DNA of 64,000 bases from Euonymus europaeus (taxonomy: Eukaryota; Streptophyta; Magnoliopsida; Celastrales; Celastraceae): assembly GCA_963580455.1 (NCBI GenBank), contig OY756965.1:2554501-2618500 (forward strand), given 5' to 3'. The translations under genes were made by a program, and so were the position numbers. A model generated the notes under the pieces. It was not told the origin of the DNA. It ran no database searches and saw nothing but the letters and a program-made list of their open reading frames with translations. Position 1 is the stretch's first letter. Every line of letters starts with the position of its first letter. This document shows, one piece after another, positions 23,795 through 36,000 of this stretch.

Positions 23795-24380
23795 TCTGCA
23801 AGGAAAATTCCATAAAAATAATTCAATAACGTATAGAGATATAAAAACCATGGAACCTGGTCAAAGACAAATCACAAGATAAACTTCACGGTCTAATAGA
23901 AAGATTACAAATAAAAAAAAATATAGCACTTAATTGACTCAAATATCTAGTTTTTAAAGCTCTAAAAATGAAACATAATTATCATATCTGATACTGTATT
24001 AATTACAATAATTAGCGAGATCGAGAAAGCTTTTAATTAAAAGTCACTCACGTGCAGATGGAACAGAATTTTTATGGCACAGTCCACCACAAAAATCTCG
24101 AAATTTAACATGAAACAACGCATGCACCAAACTTTGGATCCAAGGATCAAAAACTCAAAAAACACGTAATGCAAGAACAATTATACGAGTGTGAACACAC
24201 AGACCTTCAGAATCCGTAAATGGAACACAATTCAGAGAGGGGAGAGAGAGAGAGGAAGCAAGAGGGCGGTGAATTTAAGCGGAGGTGGAGGGAGACAGAG
24301 AGATCGAATAAATTACGCCATAAGGCAAGCGAGGGAAATTGAACAGAGAAGTGATCATCTAGGCATCTGTGCCGTGTAAG
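23795..24380 (-). other. 5' UTR of the Mei2-like gene, with an intron
   Basis: On the minus strand GAAG|GTCTGTG (exon end 24205) and a TTGCAG|AG acceptor (exon start 23795) outline a 5' UTR intron of about 410 bp before the ATG at 23675. The upstream exon contains a GA-rich run (about 24237-24260), common in plant leaders. The exact transcription start is not visible. Confidence 0.5.
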
Positions 24381-26084
24381 ATCCTCCAAAGCTTCCTTTG
24401 ATTCCCTTTTTCCCTGCATTGCACGTTAACCACGTTGCTTCTCCACCTTTTCTGTATCTCTCTTAAAAAAAATGCTCACACCTCCATTTCTACACGTTTT
24501 CTACCGAATTATTTTAAGTTATCTCGGAATCTGTGGAGTCTCAGGCGACAGAGACTCTCCGGCGAGTTCCCGAGCTCTCGCCAGAGAGAAAGAGAACGAA
24601 GAGATTGGTATGTGGCTTTGAATTATCGGAGAAAACGAAAGGAAACTGAAAAGGAAATAAATGACGGGCTCTTTTTAGAAAGCCGGACGGGGCTCTCACA
24701 ATCAATGGGGAAGACAACACCGTTAAACTGTTTAACGACGTTAGTCGTAATCCGCCGAGTGGTCTGGAAAGGCAGAGGAAAGTCTCCTGTCTCTTGACCA
24801 TATATCCTATCTAGCCCTGTCCACGCTGGCACGAGCTAGAACCAGCAAGTTAACACATTGTTTGGAAAGTGAGTATCAGTGCACCTTGGCACCAAATTTT
24901 ATGCCCTGCAGACTTTTATTATTAAATATATTTTGTGAGTCCCCGCAATAATTTTTTATTTTTATTTTTAATTTATGATAATAAAATATACTGCACTAAT
25001 CCTTTTTATTAATTTAATATTTTGTGAATTGACATTAACATCTTTAGATGACATGATTGAGTCATTGAAACCAGCATCAACATTGGATGATAATCTCGAT
25101 AAGTTAATAATATCAATTAAATAATATTTTTTGTTGGTGATCTCTTCTTGAGATCAATGTGAAAAATTAATAATTTGTTAAATTTATAAGTTAATATTTT
25201 TTAAAAAAAATACATTTATCTCATTATATATATACACGACTCAATTAGGATATATTTATAACATATGATTCCAATGTTACTTGTTTTCTCTTGAAATTGA
25301 TATCTCATCGGATTTGATTTGTAACTTTTTTTGTGCATTAAAAAACTCTAGTGTAGTGTTCTCATAATTTAAGAGAAAATTATACAATATTTGTCACTTT
25401 TAGAGTTTTAGTATATCTTTGCTTAATCAGGTAATATTCTTATAATCATAATTAAAAATACATTTATTAAGTTCAATATTTTGAAGAAAACAAATAAAGG
25501 ATACTTTAATAAATTAATTTGTTATTAAATAATGTATAAATTAATAATTTATCGATTAATTAATAAATTTTCATGATCCCGAGATTAATTTCTAGAGATT
25601 TTAATGTAAATAACTAAATATGGTCCGGGAATTCAGTACCACTCTCTCTTTTTTTCCATTGTCAATATCGTTTTTCCTACTGACAACAAAAAATAACATT
25701 ATCATTTTTTCACAATAGTAAAGCTAATAATTATGAAATAAAATTGTGAACTGACTGATTTAATTGACATGTGTCTCTTGTCGTTATAATTATTTGCGTA
25801 CAAAATAAAGAATCTCTTTAATTATAATTATGGGAATATTAGACCATGGTCCTCCACTTTCTCTTTTGGCTGTAGATTATTCTATTTATGTGATATAGAA
25901 ATATGAACTCTATGCTTTTGTTAATTGACCAAGTTGCCCCTTGTCTATGCTTTGAGACCTCAAGAGGGCCGTTGTCTGCTTTACAAGGAACAAAGAGAGG
26001 TTTTAAGATTAAAGAAATTGGAATAGAATAAGTAGAATGATTAGAGAGCAACCATATGAATGCAATCATGGATTGGGTTCGGGT

Positions 26085-26162
26085 CCTTCATGGTCTTGTT
26101 CCGATTGATTGAGCCACCCTATGAGATTCTTCCCTGCTTATCAAAAAAAAAAAAAAAAAAAA
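26085..26162 (+). mobile_element. Poly-A tail of a truncated retroelement
   Basis: A 21-base run of A at about 26142-26162 follows GATTCTTCCCTGCTTATC. This looks like a polyadenylated 3' end of a LINE-type insertion. The left boundary and target-site duplication could not be set. Confidence 0.4.
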
Positions 26163-27609
26163 ATCTGCTTGCACGGGTGTATGAATTACAGTTGTACCAT
26201 GTTTTCTGGATTAATACCGTATTATTTTAATGCTGTGGGGGTTAAATGGTCGTTGAATTTTCAGAATTAGTTGTCTCTAGTTTACAGAATACTAAAAATT
26301 ACCATGAAAAATAAGAAAATTTGTTAGGGACAAAAGTTTCACGTCAGGAAAATATCCCAACAAAGGCCCATTAATAAGGGTAAACCCCTCCCAACGCCAA
26401 GTTTTGGGTTATAATCCTGGGTTTCGTTACTGCGTGAGTGACGGTTAGATTCTTTAGGGCTTATAATTATTACAGAATTCTATCATAGTTTATTGAGGTA
26501 CGGATATCTCCTTTTTTGAGAAAAAATTCAATGTATTATTTTCTTCAAAACTAGTGCATCAAAATTCTCTTGACTCAACTCCTTTGACTCTTTTCTTCTT
26601 CCACTCGTGGGTTGGATCCATATTTTTATAGACTCTCTGCTCGACTCTCAGTTTCTAGATTTGGAATGTTCTCCTACCAAGTGCTTACTATGTGCGGTAT
26701 TGTCGATGCCCCAACTTACTTGGTGGTCACCTCTCTTTCTCTTAATATCCCACTTTATTTGGCTGTTTGGATCTTATTTTCAGCATATTCCTCTTTGTAG
26801 GCCATTGCTCCAGTTATTTTTTGATATGTTCTTAAGTTTCTATGTTTTATGTTTTGCCCTCTATAACGGGTTGATTACCTTAACTGGTTGACTTTGTCCA
26901 GTTTGTACTTTTGTGGTTTGCATTTTGATGAGATTTGTTACTTTCTCAAAAAAGAGAGAGTAAGCATTCCTAAGTTTTTCAAGTGAGTGATGTGCATGAT
27001 TTTGAATTTTCAAAATTGAAAATGGAGTGAAATATTGTGGTTATGATGACGCGCCAAGAGTGGTACCATCAAGTAGGCTGAGGTGGGCTATAGCCTTAGT
27101 GAAATTTGGACATTTTTTTTTGGTTATACTTAAATAACTCAAATGCCCAATCAATATAGCCCAGCATAATTCAAACACTGCTTCCATTGCCAATTGCCTC
27201 CGGCGATTCAAATCAGACGTGCTTATATTAAAATAATGTCTTTTCAACCTATTTTGTCTGAGTATCCAGACTCTAATCTAGTAATCAATGCTGACGTTTT
27301 CAAAAATCATTGTTCAAACAATTTCCTTGTATAAAATACTCTTTCTAAGGATGCTATATTTTGCTTCCCATGTATTAAATCCTATAGTAAACCCATTCTA
27401 AGCCTTAAATCTCAAATAAAAAATCCTAAACTTAACCGCTTAACTGATAATACTAAAAGACTCCAAAAATATGATTTGAGGGTAATTACAGCTAATTATA
27501 ACCAAACTAATGACACCCCACTCTTATAAAAAGTGGTGTGATGGATTAACAACCGGGTCCACTTAAAAAAATACCAGAGACTCCAATGACCCACTTTAAG
27601 CATCCGTTT

Positions 27610-27643
27610 GGGACAGAGTATAAGCTAGCTTATACTCTGTCCC
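27610..27643. repeat. 34-bp perfect palindrome
   Basis: GGGACAGAGTATAAGCT at 27610-27626 is followed directly by its exact inverse, with no loop. Further copies of TATACTCT- and ATACTCTGA-like words lie within the next 90 bases. This may be the terminal or subterminal part of a decayed DNA transposon. Confidence 0.85.
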
Positions 27644-28029
27644 CATACTCTCAGACACTCTCAGCTTTTACGTTTTACGAGAGCTTATACTCTATCAATA
27701 TACTCTGATCAACATACTCTGATTCAAATGAAGTATACTGGATCGTCCTACACAACCCAGATAGGCCTAGAACACAACAAAAATGGGTTATGACCCATTG
27801 ACTTTTAAAAGCATTAATCCAATATATTTACATTGACTTCAATGGTCGGAGGGTCATTGAGAGTTCATTATATTTTTTAGGAAACGTGTTTAAGTGACAT
27901 GACAGAAAAGAGTGAAATGCTCGTTTGTACGATGAAAAAAATTGTGTGCCATGTTTTTTCATCGTTCATAGTTAAGGTAGGGCTCAAATGATTTCTTTGT
28001 CTTTCGCTTTGTCTTCGTTTTTTTTTTTA

Positions 28030-28470
28030 GAATAAAATATTTCATTAAATAAACTCTCCAAAGAGATATACAAGCCTCATAAAAGGATAAAATAAACCTT
28101 TTAAAGAGGCAGTACTACTCATCCAAAGTGAGAACACCAACTCCATGCAGGGGAGATCAACGTAGGGAAGAGTAAATAGCCAAAGAAAACTACAAAAAAT
28201 AGCACTGCAGGTGAAAATACAAAGTGAATATCCTGAGAAAGCCGACAAAGGCCAAATCTAGACACTGCTATCATTTACTGGGTAGTACACAATAAAATGG
28301 GCGCCAACAGCTGCATAAATCCCATAAGACCAGCCCAAAATCAGATATGAGAAAATGGAGGCCAGCTTTACAAGTTCCGCCATCAATACAGATAATCTGC
28401 AGAGATCCATGAGAAGTTCGTCTCCACTTTATTGAAAATAGTAAAAGGAAAATAAAAACAAAACACACAC
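28030..28470 (-). mobile_element. 5'-truncated retroelement tail, minus strand
   Basis: On the minus strand the block ends TTTAATGAAATATTTTATTC followed by about ten A (the T run at 28020-28029 on plus). The style matches LINE 3' ends. Upstream minus-strand text is low in stops but I cannot name a domain. Target-site duplication not found. Confidence 0.45.
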
Positions 28471-28562
28471 CCCAAAATGAATTTAAGTCAAGTCAACACG
28501 GGCCAATCAAAGTCCACGCCTCTACCCCGATCAAAACAAAAATGGATTCAGGGGTGCTTGTC

Positions 28563-28857
28563 TGGGGCAGCATTTTTTTTGATTTTTTTTAAAAAAAAGA
28601 TAAACGTGTATGGTAAATTAATAATTTTAATGATATATTTTTTGTTTGAAATTAAAATCAGAATAATCATGAAAAAGGTGTGATAATTATAGATCGTCCG
28701 GATTTAAAATTTATAAATATTTAATTTTAAATCATTATCATTTTGATTTTTGTTTGGAATGAAAAATACACTGTTAGAATCGTTACAATTTATTACACTA
28801 CACGACTACACATTTATCACTTTTTATATATATTTTTTAAAAATTTTGTTGCCCCAG
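28563..28857. mobile_element. MITE-like element, copy B
   Basis: The ends are CTGGGGCAGCATTTTTT and the near-inverse AAAATTTTGTTGCCCCAG. The interior shares long stretches with copy A at 2212-2472 (for example ATTTAATTTTAAATC-like and CTACACATTTATCA-like text). No coding capacity. Confidence 0.65.
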
Positions 28858-30025
28858 ATTGGGACAACTGATTTTAATAACTGTAGCACCCCCTATCCGA
28901 ACAAAAATAGGCCAACAAAATAAGCACCGTGGCACCCCTTCTTCTATGGTTCAACAAAAAATACTTTAATTTTGGTTCCTTTAGGCAGTGTTGTAAAAAA
29001 ATTGAGAAAATTGAAACTGAATTGTTTGATGAATTTTTTCAATTTTCTTTTTGCATACTTTTATTAAAATGGATCAAAAAATTGACATAATCTACCTACA
29101 ATCAACGAAATAATTTATCCAAAATATGTCAAAAACGGATCAAAACAGACAGTGAACAATTCTACCTACAAGGCTGCAACATTGCATGCCTGTATATGGA
29201 AGGTATTAAAATATTTATGTACATTTATATATATCTACATTTGTTTTCTTTGAAAGAGTATGCTCTGCAATTAATCACATTTATATTTATCTATATTTGT
29301 TTTCTTTGATAGCCCTGCTATTTCCTTTCCCGCTAAAATTTCCCTTTTTAGTTTCCCACAGCAATTGTGTCTCAACTCTCTACCGTCTTGATTATAAACC
29401 CTAGATTTGCGATTTTGTTTTCCTTTCTCTCTTACGATATATCGAACCACCTCCGGCTCCGTACATATCGAGACACAGTGACTCACTGTGCAACAGAACG
29501 CTCTTCTGTCGCTGTATTTGGTATGGATTTCATACTTATATCTCTTGCGCTACCTAGGTTCTTCCGCAATAACTCAAACGACTCGATCTTTTGTTGACGC
29601 GTCCCGGAAGTTTCATATTTTGATGCGACTACGTTGATAGTAATGTGATTCCTTGATACAGAATTGCCGTTTTTCTTTTTATTTGAGGCAATTGGAGATG
29701 TTTATAAACGATTATTATACGAAGAAGTTGCATGAGCGAGGCAATGGCGGATTCTAGCCTTCTAGGCAGGGTTAATGTATGCATTGTATGATTGGTTGAA
29801 ACCCTATCAAATTTTAGTACTTTAGTTTTTAATTTTGAAGCTGTTAATTTTAATTTTTATATTTATAGAATTTTTCGAGTCCCACTACTTTGATTATGGT
29901 TTTGCAGCTTTTGGAAATAGAGAAAATGATCAGATAATGCATCTTTTTTTCTTCTTCTTTAAATTACTGTTTTCTGAGTTTGGTATGGTGGATATTGTTC
30001 TATCGGTGCAGATCATAATTAATTA

Positions 30026-33000
30026 ATGGGTGATGCTGGTAACACCAGCAGTGGCTCCCGCCGTGGATTAGACAAATCTAAATCTCAAAAGAGCACGCCA
30101 AAAGGACATTCTCTTCCACATAGAGTGAGCCCAAGACTTCAAAACATACCCATTGATGAAAGACCATACTATGGGAGTAGACGGAAGAGACTATCAGACC
30201 TTCCTAAGGATGATGTCGTCATGAAGAATGCTAAAGTTGGTCATGCAACACAGGAAAACATTTCTAACGAGGCTAGAGTTGAGGGAGATGATAAAGTCGG
30301 AAAAGGTTGCCTGGCTGCTTCTGATATTATACCTTCTGAATGCGGCGAACCTGAGATTATAGTTTTAAGTGATGATGATGATGATGATTTGAAATCAATG
30401 CAATGTGGTGGTCTTCTAGCTGACTCTAGTCACTCTACTGGCAAAAGCGCCACTGCAAGGGTAAAGGAGACATTGAGAAAATTCAACACTCATTACCTTC
30501 AATTCGTTCAGGTAATTTGTATCTCTATAACAGTTTTCCATGAAACTAAAACGTGAACTAATTGTTGGGCTTAATCTCTTTTCTTCTGAAACAGAAGAAT
30601 GAAAAGAAATTATCTATGGTTATGCTTTTATTTTGTTTTATTGCTTCACTTGGTATTTTCATAGATTTATTTGTGTGCATTACTCTCGTCAACTAAGATA
30701 TAGTCTTATCTACCAGATATTTTGGAATTTTCGCCATGTTGGTATCAAAATATAAGGAAATAAAGTAAAAAAAAACTCTCGTAGTGGGAGGAGTCGGGAG
30801 AACCAATATATATGCAAAACTTACCTCTACACATAATATGTGGAAAGATTGTTTCCAAGAATTGAACCTGTAACCTGTGGGGTGCACTTATGTAATTGTA
30901 GCCACATGCTCACCTATAAAATATATGGAAAAAAGGCAAAAGAGGAATGTGCTTGCATAGGTATAATCGACAGCTTTGCCAGCTATTAAGATTAACTAAG
31001 AAATAGCTACATGGATAATAAAATAATCACTTTTTTCGTGAATTATTGTTTGGTGTTAGTTATTCAAGTTGTTATTGTCATTGCTTTTAAATTCCAAAGT
31101 TTTTCAAAATGAGAACAAGTCTATCCTATTTATCTTTCATTCTTTTGTCTTTTCGGCAAGGATTATTCTTTGATTTTACCAATGGTTTTGAAGCATGATT
31201 GCATTATTGCCCCATTGACTGAGATGGAGGGTAAGTGTGTAACTCTATGGCACATCAGTGTAGTAACCGATCTTAGAAATGAAAGAGATTCATTAGTAAC
31301 TCTATGGCACATCAGTGTAGTAACCGATCTTAGAAATGAAAGAGATTCATTAGTAACTCTATGGCACATCAGTGTAGTAACCGATCTTAGAAATGAAAGA
31401 GATTCATTATTGGTCTGATCTTAATTATATCACTTTTCACATCTTTGATCTCAGTTCTCTAGCAATGCTGCAGGATATGGCCAATTAACTGCGTTCATCA
31501 ACAATACCTATAAACTACTCATTTAATGGACAGAACGAATAATTTTTCTCGCTTAAAATTTCTTTTAAAACATGGTTCGTCTTGATATTTTTTGTCGAAA
31601 ATATGTTGCAATTTCATTTCTCTCAGCAATGATAACGGCATAAGTATGAACTTCTGCAGAAAGGGAATCCATCTGATCCTGTTAATGGATGTACACGTCC
31701 AGACCTGAAGGCTATTTCTGAGGTTAGTAGTTGGCAACCCCATCTTTGTGCTAGATAGTCAAGATCTGGTTCAACTTTGAAAGCAAGACATGCTTCATAT
31801 TTTTTCAATTAAATTGTTTGCTTTTAGTAGAATAAAAATGAGTGCAGAAAATCACATCACATAGTAGCATTGTAAATATGTACAAATACATTTTACCTCA
31901 AAGCTAATTAGGAAGTTTTACGTTAAGTTCTAACGATGATCTGGTCAATACTCTTTCTAAAGCTTCCCTAATATTGATGAAACCCTCTTTGGGGATTCTG
32001 GGATACGTTTACTTCCATAGTTACATGTATTTGGTTTTCCATTTCTTTTGGGGGCCTTGGCTGGGGGGATGGTGTTGGGGATTACAGTTGAAATAACAAA
32101 ACTGGCGACATTTGAAGCAGTAGTGGACTGAAAAAAGAAAAGGGCAAATGAAGGGCAATGTTGCATATGCTCATCGCAAGGGATATATGATACTTATCTC
32201 GATTTGTCCGTTTCTTATTATAATAATCATTTTCAAAGCCTTTGTCAAACAATTTGGGGTTGTCTATATTTGTGTATAACTCTTTTTCCTGGTAATGATG
32301 GGTTGGAGGTTGTGTTTATCTCTTATCATGTGAAGTAGTTACGAGTTTATTATTTTACGCAGATCTTTTCTAGGTTACATTATCCTCACCTTTTTTTTAT
32401 GAGTTCATGGCAGATGCTGCAGAGAAAGGAAATTTTATACCCCCAAAAAAAGTTCGGAGATCTACCAGGTTGGTGAATTAAAGTTGCATTTTATGCAGTA
32501 ATTTTGCTTTTCTAGAAGTATGTATAAGGAGATACATGCTTGATTTTTATGTTTTTCATCCCTTCCAGTTACGTAGTTATCATGTTCTTGTTGTATTTAG
32601 AACCACATCCTGATTTGCAAGTTTGAAACAATTTGGCTAATGGCAGGATAGCACCCTGTTCTACTTTGATTTTGTAGGCATAAATGTTGGGCATCAATTC
32701 TTTTCTCGAGCTGAAATGATGGCTGTGGGGCTTCATGGACATTGGTTGAATGGAATTGATTGTATGGGAAAAGCTTACAGTAAATTGGTAATGCATCTAG
32801 ATTGATCTTTTTTTTGTTCAATGCTTTTTACTACTAACATGAATGAAGAAATTCTGTAAGATGATTCTTCTGTTGTATGCTTTTGCTTTTCTATTTTTTT
32901 TATCTTCTCTTGGTGTGTTGCAGAAGGACTACAAGGGCTATACTTTCCCACTTGCAGTAGCAATTGTAATGTCTGGTCAATATGAAGACGATGTTGATAA

Positions 33001-36000
33001 TTCAAATGAAATTGTATACACAGGCCAAGGCGGAAATGACCTACTTAATAGCAGGCGTCAAATTAAAGATCAAGTTTTGTGTCGTGGTAATCTAGCTCTT
33101 AAGGTGTGAGTTATGCACTTGTACATATATATATATATATTTGATTTTGTCGATTTCCTTTTGTCTAGTTGCTCCTTACCATAGTTACAATGTTGCTGGG
33201 CTCAGCATTGAACTTGCGAACCTTGAGTCACATTAATGGTTGCCTCACATTGCTATCTTCTATAACCTTTTGGTTTATGCTGTACTTTTAAGAACAATAG
33301 TACATGTGTTCTTGAGTCATTTAAGTGTCTTCTTCAAGGATACTTGCTTGGATTTGTCTTTTGATATTTATAAAGTTAAACGGCCTTAAATTATTTAGAT
33401 GGCTGTGATCATTTCTTAGGAGCAGATAACTATTTTCTATTTCTTCATGAGATTCTTGCGAATTGTGGTCTGATGATCAGAAGCACCCAAGTTCCTTTTG
33501 CTTTGTATGAGGTCACCTCCTGGCGTAATTGGTACAGTATATGCATCTTCCAACACAAGGAACTGCCATACTATTTCCATGCGGGATCACTAAACACCAT
33601 ATGTTCATCCCTAGAAGAAAAAAAAGAAAGATGAACAGAGGCCTTAGTGTTAATGAATATTTCAGTATTAAAGTCCTATAATTTAGCATAATCGCACCCT
33701 CTTAAGTTATCTTGCAATTCCTTTGGTTCTTGTGTATGAAACGAATGTTGTTTAATTGTTCTCTAGATTTTGTTAGAAAGTTAATTCCATAAGCAAGTAA
33801 ATCTGTGTATAGACTATAGAGGAGCTTTTCATACTATTAGTAACAATTGGGAGACTATATTAATACATTTGTTTTGCTTTGTGTTATTTTTGGGGTTGAA
33901 TATACCAAAAGGACGTTTCTTATGTGGCATGCCTAAAAAATTATCTTTGTTTTCATTAAGGGTTACTGTATACATGTGGGTTGTGTGTCAGTTTTTCTTT
34001 TTTCAGTTTCATATCCTTGATGCTGGACAAATATAAAGAAATGCAAACCTTGGGAATGCTTTACTTTGAAATTGTTAACTTCCAGTGTTTATTTTGACAC
34101 GAGAACCAATTTAACTGGATCCAAGAAGTTGTCTTTTTTAATTCTTTGCCTTCAAGCAAATATGTTACTGGCCATAGATTTATTGTGAAACTAAATTCTC
34201 TGCGATTTTCATAAATATTGCTCTCAGGGGCAGATCTAGAAAATAGGATTAGGGAGGGCTAGGTTATTGAAGGGAGCCAAAGTTAGCGAGAGTTCTGCCC
34301 CTGAATTTTTTTTAGGAATATTATTGATATCCCAAAAAAAAATATAAAATGAAGATAAAGTCTTGCAATTTATTTTGAACTCCGAGACCAAATATCTAAG
34401 ATTCCAATTATACATATAAAATAAATACAAAGTAAAGTATTTACAATTGACCCCTTTGAGTAACAAAAACTAATTCTTATCACAAATTAATTAAATAATT
34501 ATTAACACGTAAATAATTTATTTAATTATTAAAAAGGAATCAAATTAATGAACCATCTAATTATCTTGTGAAAGTGAGATGTTAGGGCTTAATTTGTATT
34601 AAAATAAATGGACTTAGTTTATATAAACAATATGTGGATTTATTTTAGACTTGATATTAAGTAGCGTAAGTAGAATTTATTTTTTTCTTCAAAAGTTGAG
34701 GGTGGGCTTGAGCCCACTCTAGGCCTTGACTGCATCTGCCCCTGATTGCTGTTTGTACAAAGACCTGACCTGAAGTAGTCAGAAAGAATATGGATTCAAT
34801 ATGAATTAATGGAAGTATGATCCTAGATAGAAATGAATGGAGGAAACAAATATACCTAGTGGATTCTCATTGATTTTTTCATAGTCATACAACCGACCCC
34901 AAAATTTTGAGATAAAGACTTGGATGATGTTTATTGGTAATTTGTACAAAAGAACAAATAACATATGAATTCTTTGATATTGATTTGGTGGTGACTGTTT
35001 TACAAGATTTGCGTCTTAATGTTATTGCAGAATAACATGGAGCAATGTGTAGCAGTAAGAGTTATCCGTGGACATGACTGTACTAATGGTCAGAGCCGCA
35101 GATTGTACACATACTGTGGCTTGTACATGGTAGATAAACATATTGAAGTTTATTTATTTATTTATTTATTTTTTCTCTCAGTCTAGTTTTGATATATTTT
35201 CCTTGTAAATGCACAGCCTGTATATTTTTATTTTTATTTTTGGATAGGGGGTGGGGGGTCAGGAAATGTGGTTAGTCTGGCTGTGTCCATGTTTTGAGTT
35301 GTGAGACTGCTTATTCCGGTTTGAATTTAGTTTATTTGCCAACTGACCTTAGTTCCATGCAATACGGCATCTAGTCACTGTCAGTGATGGTGGTTGTGTA
35401 CATGTTCTCATTGCTTAGGCAAAACAATATTATGTGCTTAAGATGGTGGTTCCCTTGGCGAAGATCATCTTTTGAATTAGCTTTGAATTGCAATATTGTT
35501 ATCCAAATGCCAGCCATTTCTTGAGTTCTATTTTTATGTCTTTTTAGGAAGACATAATGGGAGAAGTTGAAATAATTAATTTCTGCATGTAAACTTACAT
35601 CAGTAACTGTTTTCTTGAACAAAATAGAAGGATAATAATGAAGGACATGCAAAGAGTGAAATAGCCCAATCTATGATTTGAAGTTTAGATCAGCATGCTC
35701 GCACGAAGTGATAGAATATGCATTTACTACTAAAAAAGGGTAAACAACTCCTGTGCATAAGACTTCCGCTGTGGGTGGGGTTGGGGATAGACAAGATATA
35801 AAGAGACCTTACCCCCATAAAGTATGTAGGAAGACTATTTCTAGGAATTGAATTTATGACCTTTGTCGTGCATTCGTTATTATTCAAACAATATATTTGT
35901 TTTACAGTTTACCCTTTTGGCATGGCTAGATTCGAACTATTAACTTGAAGCTATTCTTTAGCTCACATTGATTACTTGTATGCGAAGACATTTTGCCTTT

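Larger units (their letters stand above)
24381..29340. other. Intergenic region between the Mei2-like gene and SUVH4
   Basis: No gene recognised in about 5 kb. The Mei2-like promoter should lie at the left end. The interior is very AT-rich (24900-25850), then holds retroelement tails, a palindrome and a MITE listed separately. Open frames such as 24435-24797 and 26607-26891 lack motifs. The stretch 26580-26950 ends in an A-rich tail and may be another truncated retroelement. Confidence 0.45.

Noticed and set aside
31163..31418. Repetitive open frames on both strands
   Set aside because: Produced by the 57-bp triplication, whose unit length is a multiple of three.
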